Of a DNA stretch of 11,583 bases, positions 6,586-11,583 are shown in pieces. The notes below the pieces were generated by a model. That model searched no databases and was not told the DNA's origin. It saw nothing but the letters and a program-made list of their open reading frames with translations. Both the position numbers and the translations under genes were made by a program. Source of the stretch: DASPXY01 sp038227745 (GTDB taxonomy: Bacteria > Planctomycetota > Planctomycetia > Gemmatales > Gemmataceae); the NCBI GenBank assembly GCA_038227745.1, contig JBBRPS010000287.1, forward strand, positions 1 to 11,583. The letters run 5' to 3'. How positions within the stretch are numbered: the stretch's first letter is position 1; every line of letters begins with the position of its first letter.

Positions 6586-6987
6586 ATGACCGCATGGCGC
6601 TTTGAGGATCCGCCTGAAACACTGGCCCTGACGTTGCGTTCGATTCTCGAAGGCAAGCCGGTCCTGTTCGCGGAACACGACGCGCGCGGGGGCTGGTACT
6701 GGCTGGACGCGGCACCGCTCCTGGCGAGGTCGGAACTGGCCCTCGCCTCGTTACAGGAGATCGTGGCTGCTGACCCCGGCCTGAGCGAACTGGCCGACCT
6801 CCCCCGTGGCTGGCGTGCGTGGCGCCTCAGCAAGGAGGAGCCGTGGCAACGGGAATCCAGCCTGACTCTGGACAAGACGCGGGAGAGAATGGCGCAGGCG
6901 CTCGCGGAGCTGGACCGGCACCGGGTCACGCTGCCGCCCGATTCCCCAAGTACGACGGAATTACTTCGCGAGGATCGCGACCGATGA
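6586..6987 (+). CDS. Unknown 133-aa protein in the antitoxin position before a PIN toxin
   Basis: I cannot name this family. Residues 1-90 form a compact globular part with ILEGKPVLFAEHDARGGWYW and VAADPGLSELADLPRGWRAW; a charged helix follows (LTLDKTRERMAQALAELDRH, 93-112) and a polar tail. The first part resembles a small domain that I recall as frequent in planctomycete and cyanobacterial hypothetical proteins. The gene overlaps the PIN toxin by ATGA (6984-6987), the arrangement of vapBC pairs, so it may be the antitoxin, with the C-terminal helix and tail as the toxin-binding part (inference). No classical DNA-binding fold (AbrB, RHH, Phd) is evident. The ATG at 6586 has GAGGAG seven bases upstream; an in-frame ATG at 6571 overlapping the previous stop is less likely. 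Confidence 0.75.
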   Translation: MTAWRFEDPPETLALTLRSILEGKPVLFAEHDARGGWYWLDAAPLLARSELALASLQEIVAADPGLSELADLPRGWRAWRLSKEEPWQRESSLTLDKTRERMAQALAELDRHRVTLPPDSPSTTELLREDRDR

Positions 6988-7460
6988 TCGCCTCGCGGAT
7001 TCGTTGTGTGGTCGATGCCAGTGTCGGCATCAAGCGAGTGGTCGTTGAACCGGACTCCGACCGAACGCGCGACCTGTTTGACCACCTCACCAGCGACCCG
7101 GCGGCACGCTTCTTCGTTCCGGACTTCTTTTACCTGGAGTGTGCGAACATCCTGTGGAAGCTCGTCAAGAAAGGGAGTCTGACGATTGGACAAGCGAGCG
7201 CGAACCTGGCGACCCTCCGGTCCTTCCGTTTGGATGTCGTGCAGGTGACGACTTTGGTCGATGATGCCCTGCTCACGGCCGCGGCCCACGGCATCAGTGC
7301 GTATGACGCTGCTTACGTTGTCGCCGCGGCATCGCTGGGGCTGCCGCTGATCACTGCCGACGACAAGCTGGTGCGCAAGTTGGCAGGCACCCCGTACCAG
7401 TTGGAGTTGCTCGGCGGCTTGACCATTCCGCCTTTGCCGCCGACCGCCGCGGGATCATGA
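6984..7460 (+). CDS. vapC: PIN-domain ribonuclease toxin (VapC type)
   Basis: 158 residues with the PIN-domain acidic quartet in order: Asp11 in VVDASVGIKRVV, Glu52 in FYLECANILWKL, Asp108 in SAYDAAYVVAAASLG, and Asp126/127 in PLITADDKLVRKL. These residues bind Mg2+ for RNA cleavage; VapC toxins commonly cut tRNA or rRNA. The length is somewhat above the 130-140 usual, owing to a Pro-rich tail (IPPLPPTAAGS). The start codon overlaps the stop of the upstream gene, giving translational coupling typical of toxin-antitoxin operons. The stop is followed at once by the RBS and relic of the aminotransferase 5' end. The symbol is a family-level call. Confidence 0.88.
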   Translation: MIASRIRCVVDASVGIKRVVVEPDSDRTRDLFDHLTSDPAARFFVPDFFYLECANILWKLVKKGSLTIGQASANLATLRSFRLDVVQVTTLVDDALLTAAAHGISAYDAAYVVAAASLGLPLITADDKLVRKLAGTPYQLELLGGLTIPPLPPTAAGS

Positions 7461-7472
7461 GGAGACTGTCGC

Positions 7473-7601
7473 ATGTGGCTGTTCGATAACTGCACGGTGC
7501 CGTTGATCGAGACCGGGCTGCCCGGCCCGCGAGGGCAGGCGCTGCTCGAGCGCGACCGGCGCTGCCTGTCGCTGTCCTACACGTTCGGAGAAACGCCATG
7601 A
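7473..7601 (+). pseudogene. Truncated duplicate of the 5' end of the aminotransferase gene
   Basis: The 111 bases 7473-7583 align without gaps to the first 37 codons of the aminotransferase at 8404-8514, with 10 mismatches (about 91% identity). The reading frame MWLFDNCTVPLIETGLPGPR runs on into unrelated sequence and stops at 7599-7601, overlapping the next gene by ATGA, so a 42-residue peptide could be made. The substitutions fall evenly over codon positions (3, 4 and 3) and most change the residue, including the conserved YMSP of the intact gene to CLSL, as expected of a non-functional copy. It carries its own RBS-like GAGGAG. It marks where the aminotransferase start lay before, or was copied during, insertion of the second toxin-antitoxin cassette. 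Confidence 0.88.
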
Positions 7602-8026
7602 GTGATCCCATCTGGTCGAAGGTCTTCGCGCACCGGGTCGCGGAGTTCCTCGGATACCGGATGCCGAAAGGCTGGGCCACGGCGACGGAGCCGGGTTGGG
7701 TCGATCTCGACCCAGAGGCGGAAGGGATTGTCGAGGAGTTGACCGAGGCGTTCCGCTACCTGCCGCCCAGACAAGCGCAGGAACTGCTCGACTATGCCGA
7801 GTTCCTGCGCGGCCACAAGATCGTGGGCGTGGGCGCCGAACACCTTCCGGTGTGGGTGCGGGAGAAACTTCGCGAAGTCTGCGACCTGGCTCTATTCCTG
7901 CGGCAGCGGTATGGGACTGCCCGCCCGGCGGACGAGCAGGATTCCTGGACGGAGGAAGATAAACGCGAGTTCACCGCGTCCGGGTTGGACGTGTGGGATG
8001 AGCGCGAAGCCGCGGGAGGCGCATGA
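7598..8026 (+). CDS. DUF2281/VapB-like antitoxin paired with a PemK/MazF toxin
   Basis: 142 residues, cytoplasmic. The central segment LTEAFRYLPPRQAQELLDYA followed by EFLRGHKI matches the DUF2281-type pattern (LPP-x-x-x-x-E-LLDYAEFL) common in antitoxins. The C-terminal DSWTEEDKREFTASGLDVWD is like the acidic, partly disordered tails that wrap the toxin. No clear DNA-binding domain is visible in the first 40 residues. The start is set by GGAG at 7587-7590, which lies in non-homologous sequence just past the aminotransferase relic, so the gene came with its own RBS. It overlaps the toxin gene by ATGA at 8023-8026. The antitoxin role is inferred from position and tail composition. Confidence 0.78.
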   Translation: MSDPIWSKVFAHRVAEFLGYRMPKGWATATEPGWVDLDPEAEGIVEELTEAFRYLPPRQAQELLDYAEFLRGHKIVGVGAEHLPVWVREKLREVCDLALFLRQRYGTARPADEQDSWTEEDKREFTASGLDVWDEREAAGGA

Positions 8027-8358
8027 GCAGAGTTCAACCGGGTGACGTGGTCGTCGCTCTTTTTCCCGGCGCTCAGCAGAGCAAGCGCCGGCCGGCGGTC
8101 GTGGTTTCAACCGACCCGTACAACTCCAGCCGGCCGGACGTGATCCTGGCGCTGCTAACCACGCAGGTGCCCAGGGTGCCGACCCCGTTCGATTACGCGC
8201 TTCAGGACTGGGCAGCGGCGGGGTTGCACCAGCCGTCCCTGTTCCGGCTTTACCTGGGGATGGCTCTTCAAAGGGACACAATGGTCATCGGCCATCTGTC
8301 CGACCGGGACTGGCAAGAGATACAGGCGCGGCTGCGCCTTGGGCTGGCGGTGACGTGA
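8023..8358 (+). CDS. PemK/MazF-family endoribonuclease toxin
   Basis: 111 residues, the normal size of the MazF/PemK fold. The opening VQPGDVVVALFPGAQQSKRR and PAVVVSTDPYNSS are the family signature: a beta strand starting G-D-V-V, then K-R-R-P-A-V-V-V-S carrying the catalytic Arg (22 or 23), followed by VILALLTTQVP where Thr46/47 sits at the usual active-site position. These toxins cleave mRNA in single-stranded regions. Translational coupling to the upstream antitoxin-like gene (ATGA overlap; GGGAGG at 8014-8019) supports a working pair. The aminotransferase begins 45 bases after its stop. Confidence 0.88.
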   Translation: MSRVQPGDVVVALFPGAQQSKRRPAVVVSTDPYNSSRPDVILALLTTQVPRVPTPFDYALQDWAAAGLHQPSLFRLYLGMALQRDTMVIGHLSDRDWQEIQARLRLGLAVT

Positions 8359-8403
8359 GAAATCCGGCACGCCCGCACCTCCACGATCACACGAGGACAA
8401 CCC

Positions 8404-9729
8404 ATGTGGCTGTTCGATGACTGCACGGTGCCGTCGATCAAGACCGAACTGCCCGGCCCGCGGGGGCAGGCGCTGCTCGAGCGCGACCGGCGATACATGT
8501 CGCCGTCCTACACGCCCATCTACCCGCTCGTCTGCGCCCGCGGCAGCGGCGCCGTCATCGAGGACGTGGACGGCAACCTCTTCCTCGACTTCACCGCGGG
8601 CATCGCCGTCACCGCCACCGGCCACTGCCATCCTCAAGTGGTCGCGGCCATCCAGGACCAGGCGGCGAAGCTGATCCACATGTCCGGGACCGACTTCTAC
8701 TACCAGCCGCAGATCGACCTCGCCCAGCGCCTGGCCGAGGTGGCGCCCGGCGACTCGCCCAAGCGCGTCTTCTTCACCAACAGCGGCGCCGAGGCGCTGG
8801 AGGCGGCGCTGAAGCTGGCCCGCTGGCACACCGGGCGGTCGCGCGCCCTGGCGTTCTTCGGCGCCTTCCACGGCCGCACCTACGGGGCCATGTCGCTGTC
8901 CGGCTCGAAGCTGGTCCACCGCCGCGGCTTCTCGCCGCTGGTGCCCGACATCCACCACGTTCCCTTCCCGCGCGGCTGCGGGAACTGCACGGACACGGCG
9001 CCGGGGTGCGATTGCGTGCGGCAGATCGAGGAGACGGTGATGAAGCGCGTGGCGCCGCCGGAGGAGATCGCGGCGATCTTCGTCGAGCCGATCCAGGGCG
9101 AGGGCGGCTACTTCGTGTCGCCGCCCGGCTTCCTGGCGGGGCTGCGGGCGCTGTGCGACCGCCACGGCATGCTGCTGGTCGCCGACGAGGTGCAGTCCGG
9201 CATGGGGCGCACGGGCAAGATGTTCGCGGTCGATCACTGGGGCGTCGAGCCGGACATCGTCTGCCTGGCGAAGGGCATCGCGAGTGGGATGCCGCTGGGG
9301 GCGATCATCGCCCGCTCGACGGTGATGGACTGGCCCCCGGGCAGCCACGCCAGCACGTTCGGCGGCAACCCGGTGAGCTGCCGGGCCTCGCTGGCGACGC
9401 TGGACCTGCTGGAGGGCGGTTACATCGCCAACGCGGCGCAGCGCGGCGAGCAACTGCGGCAGGGACTGCTGCGGCTGCAGCCGCAGTTCCCCGAACTCGG
9501 CGAGGTGCGCGGCCTGGGGCTGATGATGGCGGTGGACCTGGTGAAGGACCGCGAGCGGCAGTTCCTCGACCCGGCGCTGCGCGACGAGGTGGTGCAGGAG
9601 GCGTTCCGGCGGGGGCTGCTGCTGCTGGGGTGCGGCGAAAGCGCCCTTCGCTTCTGCCCGCCGCTGTGCGTCACCGCCGAGCAGGTCGAGACGGCGCTGC
9701 GCATCCTGGCAGGAGTGCTGTCGAAATGA
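8404..9729 (+). CDS. Class-III PLP-dependent aminotransferase (GABA/ornithine/lysine-type)
   Basis: 441 residues. Family motifs: NSGAEALEAALKLAR (126-140) and AFHGRTYGAMS (154-164) for phosphate binding, EPIQGEGGY (228-236), LVADEVQSGMGRTG (258-271) with Asp261 pairing the pyridine nitrogen, and LAKGIASGMPLGA (288-300) with Lys290 as the Schiff-base lysine. The whole protein reads like the archaeal-type GABA aminotransferase / basic amino acid racemase group (LPGPRGQALLERD near 16-28; GTDFYYQPQ near 95). It would move an omega-amino group to an oxo acid, giving a semialdehyde for the dehydrogenase at 5075; substrate is unproven. A cysteine set C-x2-C-x6-C-x-C (192-204) is notable. RBS GAGGA (8393-8397). 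The first 37 codons are duplicated at 7473, and 1.8 kb of toxin-antitoxin-like genes separate it from its probable partner. Confidence 0.92.
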   Translation: MWLFDDCTVPSIKTELPGPRGQALLERDRRYMSPSYTPIYPLVCARGSGAVIEDVDGNLFLDFTAGIAVTATGHCHPQVVAAIQDQAAKLIHMSGTDFYYQPQIDLAQRLAEVAPGDSPKRVFFTNSGAEALEAALKLARWHTGRSRALAFFGAFHGRTYGAMSLSGSKLVHRRGFSPLVPDIHHVPFPRGCGNCTDTAPGCDCVRQIEETVMKRVAPPEEIAAIFVEPIQGEGGYFVSPPGFLAGLRALCDRHGMLLVADEVQSGMGRTGKMFAVDHWGVEPDIVCLAKGIASGMPLGAIIARSTVMDWPPGSHASTFGGNPVSCRASLATLDLLEGGYIANAAQRGEQLRQGLLRLQPQFPELGEVRGLGLMMAVDLVKDRERQFLDPALRDEVVQEAFRRGLLLLGCGESALRFCPPLCVTAEQVETALRILAGVLSK

Positions 9730-9793
9730 TGAATGCAGAATGATGAATGAAAGAACAGAGGTCTTTTATTCATCATTCATCATTCATCATTTC
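9723..9793. repeat. Heptad-repeat hairpin across the aminotransferase stop codon
   Basis: Arms 9723-9753 and 9763-9793 pair at 28 of 31 positions around the loop AACAGAGGT. Each arm consists of 7-base units of the type TGATGAA (TTCATCA in the right arm, three in a row). The left arm begins in the last codons of the aminotransferase, and the right arm covers the stop codon of the minus-strand DUF1501 remnant. Its low GC contrasts sharply with the surroundings. It may end transcription from both sides, or be a dispersed heptameric repeat. Confidence 0.85.
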
Positions 9794-9986
9794 AAGAAAA
9801 GAGTTCCTTGATCGGCTGGCCCTCGTGGCCGAGGTAGATCGGCCGATTGCTCGCGGTGTACAGCGGGCGGCCGCGGTCGATGCCCAGCTTCTCGTAGACC
9901 GTCGCGGCGTAGTCCTCCGGGGTGTGCGGCTGGTCCGTGACGTGGCCGCCGTCGCGGTCCGTCCGCCAGAAGTTTTCGCCTCCGCG
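9792..9986 (-). pseudogene. C-terminal remnant of a second DUF1501 gene
   Basis: A 64-codon open stretch on the minus strand, closed upstream by an in-frame stop (9987-9989) and lacking a start codon. It reads RGGENFWRTDRDGGHVTDQP, HTPEDYAATVYEKLGIDRGR, PLYTASNRPIYLGHEGQPIK and ELFS. This is the C-terminus typical of planctomycete DUF1501 proteins (TDRDGGHVTDQP-x-TPEDYAATVYEKLGID). It differs from the C-terminus of the full DUF1501 gene at 243-1667, so it comes from another subfamily. Everything upstream of about 9986 is lost; an inverted repeat at 10021 lies next to the break. Confidence 0.82.
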
Positions 9987-10020
9987 TCATTGATTCGGGC
10001 GCAGCCAGAAATCCGGGAGC

Positions 10021-10061
10021 GCTGCCCGTAGCACAGGCGTCTCGCCTGTGCCACGGGCAGC
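10021..10061. repeat. 19-bp palindromic repeat (ACAGGCGTCTCGCCTGT type)
   Basis: GCTGCCCGTAGCACAGGCG (10021-10039) and CGCCTGTGCCACGGGCAGC (10043-10061) pair with a single mismatch around the loop TCT. It lies 2 bp past the stop of the CE15-like gene and could act as its terminator. I recall this palindrome type as dispersed in planctomycete genomes; not searched here. Confidence 0.8.
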
Positions 10062-10063
10062 GG

Positions 10064-11359
10064 TCACTTCGCCGCGCCCGGCTTGCCGAGGTGCCTGTCC
10101 GCGAAGTCCACGAAGACGCGCCAGTCCTGCGGCGTCATCGAGTGCCGCCCCGGACGGATGTAATAGCCGAGCGTGCTGTCGATGAGCTGGTTCGGCTCCG
10201 GCGTCTTCTGCGCCGCCAGGCCGCCCGCGCCCAGCAGACGGTAGACCGGCGCGGCCGCCTTGAGCACCTCGAATTGCCCGTCCGGGTTCGCCCACGTGTC
10301 CTCGACCGCGTTGGCGAACAGGACAGGTCGAGGTGCCATCAGCGCCACCAGGCAGTGCTGGTCGAACGGTAACCGATCGGGCTGGTCGTTGAACTCCTTG
10401 AAGGCGCCGTTGAACCAGTGCGGGAAGCTCGTGTTGATGCGCTTGACCGACTCGCCGATCTTGCCGCGACTGGGGGCGGTACCGCCGCAGCCCGCCTGGA
10501 GCGGGATCGCCATCGCCACGCGCTCGTCGAAGGCGGCGGCGAGCAAGGCGGTCTTGCCCAGCCGCGAATGGCCGACCACAATGATGCGCGCGGCGTCGAT
10601 GTCGGGGTCGGTGACGAGGTAGTCGATGGCCCGCTGAATCCCCCAGGCCCAGGCGGCGATCGTGCCCCAGTCGTGCGGCCCCGGCTTCGTGCCCGGCTTC
10701 TGCAAGTGCGGCTGGACGCCCTCGCGGACATCGGGCCGGTCGGGATCGACGTCGCCGCAGTAGAACGTGGCCACGGCGTAGCCGCGGTCGATGGTCTGCT
10801 CGATGGCCCAGACGTCCACCTGCTTGCCGCGGCCGGCGTCGGTGGCGCGGTTGTCCTTGACGCCGGGGCAGTTTTTCGGCAGCCACACGTCCGGCAGGCG
10901 CACCGCCGGGTCCGTGACGAGGGTGTGGTTGCCGCAGAAGTTCATGCCGACGAACACCGGCGCCGGCCCCTTACGGTGATTGGGGACGAAGAGCATGAGG
11001 TGGATCTTCGGCGTGCCGGGCGGCCCGAAGGAGATGGTCACTTCCTTGAGCGTCGCCTTGCCGCCGAGCGCCTTGCGGTCGATGCGCTCCACCTTGGCCT
11101 CGACCTTGTCCGGGCGGGGTGGCAGGTAGCCGTACATGTAGTGCTGGAAGAGGTCTTTCAGCTCGGGGCGGCGCTTCTTGACCCACTGCGCGCGGGTGGT
11201 GACGCGCTGGCCGTCGAGCATGACGAGCGGGTCGGGCAGTGCGGGGTGAGACGGCAGCTTGGCGGCGGGCGGGAAGTCGGCGGAGGCGGCCAGGGCGCAG
11301 GCGGCGAGGGCCAGGACGAGGAGCGACAGGTGCTGGAGGGAGGGAGGTCCGTTGCGCAT
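10064..11359 (-). CDS. Exported CE15-like glucuronoyl (or acetylxylan) esterase
   Basis: 431 residues, alpha/beta-hydrolase. The family cuts the ester between lignin and the 4-O-methyl-glucuronic acid of xylan. N-terminus: MRNGPPSLQHLSLLVLALAA then CALAAS; LAAC at 18-21 could be a lipobox, otherwise cleavage by signal peptidase I near residue 27. Mature part: LPDPLVMLDGQRVTTRAQW, RRPELKDLFQHYMYGYLPP, the nucleophile elbow GHSRLGK (Ser265, with the oxyanion Arg266), CGGTAPSR, INTSFPHWFN, ANAVEDTWANPDG and GRHSMTPQDW with catalytic His406. At the canonical acidic site the sequence is IPLQAG (Gln288); Glu353 or Asp354 may serve instead. Start at 11359 chosen because the signal peptide begins there and GGAGT lies upstream; an in-frame ATG at 11488 would add a non-signal extension. 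Confidence 0.87.
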   Translation of the reverse strand: MRNGPPSLQHLSLLVLALAACALAASADFPPAAKLPSHPALPDPLVMLDGQRVTTRAQWVKKRRPELKDLFQHYMYGYLPPRPDKVEAKVERIDRKALGGKATLKEVTISFGPPGTPKIHLMLFVPNHRKGPAPVFVGMNFCGNHTLVTDPAVRLPDVWLPKNCPGVKDNRATDAGRGKQVDVWAIEQTIDRGYAVATFYCGDVDPDRPDVREGVQPHLQKPGTKPGPHDWGTIAAWAWGIQRAIDYLVTDPDIDAARIIVVGHSRLGKTALLAAAFDERVAMAIPLQAGCGGTAPSRGKIGESVKRINTSFPHWFNGAFKEFNDQPDRLPFDQHCLVALMAPRPVLFANAVEDTWANPDGQFEVLKAAAPVYRLLGAGGLAAQKTPEPNQLIDSTLGYYIRPGRHSMTPQDWRVFVDFADRHLGKPGAAK

Positions 11360-11409
11360 GGGGTGGGACTCCGGGTTGGGGACCGCGGCGGGCCGAAGGC
11401 GCCGGCCCG

Positions 11410-11429
11410 CCTGCCTTTCGACAGGCAGG
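11410..11429. repeat. 7-bp inverted repeat in the esterase upstream region
   Basis: CCTGCCT (11410-11416) and AGGCAGG (11423-11429) flank TTCGAC. It lies between the putative -10 at 11430-11435 and the esterase start, so it would be at the very 5' end of the transcript or overlap the start point. Confidence 0.5.
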
Positions 11430-11435
11430 AGTATA
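11430..11435 (-). promoter_or_regulatory. Possible -10 box of the esterase gene
   Basis: The minus strand has TATACT (5 of 6 to consensus) 70 bases before the esterase ATG, in otherwise GC-rich DNA. No convincing -35 lies 17 bases upstream (TCGCCG), so the call is weak. Confidence 0.3.
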
Positions 11436-11511
11436 CCACCCCCCAGGGCGAACGGCGAGGACCGCTCCCGCGAGCGTTCCCCCGACACCGAATGGACACC
11501 AGCGAGGTGGG

Positions 11512-11583
11512 TTATCGGCTGCCGGTGCCGTTGCCCGGGGCGAAACGCCGCACCTGATCGTAGGAAAAACCCACGAGGCCATG
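11512..11583 (-). CDS. Possible C-terminal end of a gene entering from the right edge
   Basis: A minus-strand frame open from the window edge for 23 codons to a TAA at 11512-11514, reading HGLVGFSYDQVRRFAPGNGT and GSR. Codon third positions are mostly G/C, like the genes nearby, but the stretch is too short to identify or to prove. If real, its stop lies about 150 bases ahead of the esterase start on the same strand. Confidence 0.3.
   Translation of the reverse strand, partial: HGLVGFSYDQVRRFAPGNGTGSR

Larger units (their letters stand above)
6571..7466 (+). repeat. 10-bp direct repeat bounding the first toxin-antitoxin cassette
   Basis: ATGAGGAGAC occurs at 6571-6580, covering the stop codon of the dehydrogenase, and again at 7457-7466, covering the stop codon of the PIN toxin, just before the aminotransferase relic at 7473. 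The 886-bp period is exactly the first cassette. It could be a target-site or recombination duplication. Part of the match (TGAGGAG) is a common coupled stop/RBS, so coincidence is possible. Confidence 0.5.

Noticed and set aside
6571..8403. A classical transposon or insertion sequence carrying the toxin-antitoxin genes
   Set aside because: No transposase or integrase gene and no terminal inverted repeats were found; only the direct repeat and the aminotransferase relic mark the boundaries.
8155..9453. 432-codon minus-strand open frame opposite the aminotransferase
   Set aside because: Antisense shadow; it also runs across the PemK gene boundary with no family resemblance.
9787..10054. Minus-strand frames of 67 and 93 codons overlapping the DUF1501 remnant
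   Set aside because: Both are out of frame with the recognisable DUF1501 C-terminus and are Arg/Pro-rich.
10418..11557. 379-codon plus-strand open frame opposite the esterase
   Set aside because: Composition typical of an antisense shadow; the minus strand has signal peptide, GHSRLGK elbow and catalytic His in order.

Overview
The window looks like chromosome from a planctomycete, most likely of the Gemmata group (Gemmataceae). The reasons are a Tat-exported DUF1501 protein and the C-terminal scrap of a second one, a bacterial CE15-type esterase, very high GC, and repeated palindromes (CAAGCCCGAAGCGCAAGCGA and GGCACAGGCGAGACGCCTGT types) that I remember as common in those genomes. The taxonomic call is inference. 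There are no rRNA, tRNA, CRISPR or transposase genes.

Layout. 1-242: non-coding lead with a candidate promoter and a 27-bp perfect hairpin. 243-1667 (+): Tat-signal DUF1501 protein, closed by a second copy of the same hairpin. 1768-2973 (-): LarA/DUF2088-fold protein that lacks the nickel-pincer residues; a terminator-like hairpin lies directly before its RBS. 3083-3629 (-): small exported PrcB_C-domain protein broken by one extra base in a G6/C6 run. 3827-4477 (+): unknown protein built from two tandem copies of a ~90-residue unit, followed at once by a HEPN-like protein (4497-4906) broken by one missing base in a G7 run.

5075-9729 (+) is the most informative part. An aldehyde dehydrogenase (5075-6574, good promoter upstream) and a class-III aminotransferase (8404-9729) are natural partners for turning an omega-amino acid into a semialdehyde and then an acid. 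They are separated by about 1.8 kb holding two toxin-antitoxin-like pairs: unknown 133-aa protein + PIN/VapC toxin (6586-7460), and DUF2281-like antitoxin + PemK/MazF toxin (7598-8358). Between the two pairs lies a 111-bp, ~91% identical copy of the aminotransferase 5' end (7473-7583), a decaying relic. A 10-bp direct repeat bounds the first pair. This is a readable record of two successive insertions into one catabolic operon, with all genes left on one strand and coupled by ATGA overlaps.

9723-10061: a heptad-repeat hairpin over the aminotransferase stop, the 64-codon C-terminal remnant of another DUF1501 gene, and a third palindrome. 10064-11359 (-): exported CE15-like glucuronoyl/acetylxylan esterase, whose canonical acidic triad residue appears to be Gln. 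The right edge carries a possible 23-codon gene end on the minus strand.

Two genes carry single-base homopolymer indels, so part of the apparent decay could be sequencing error; I separate that from the aminotransferase duplication, which cannot be explained that way.
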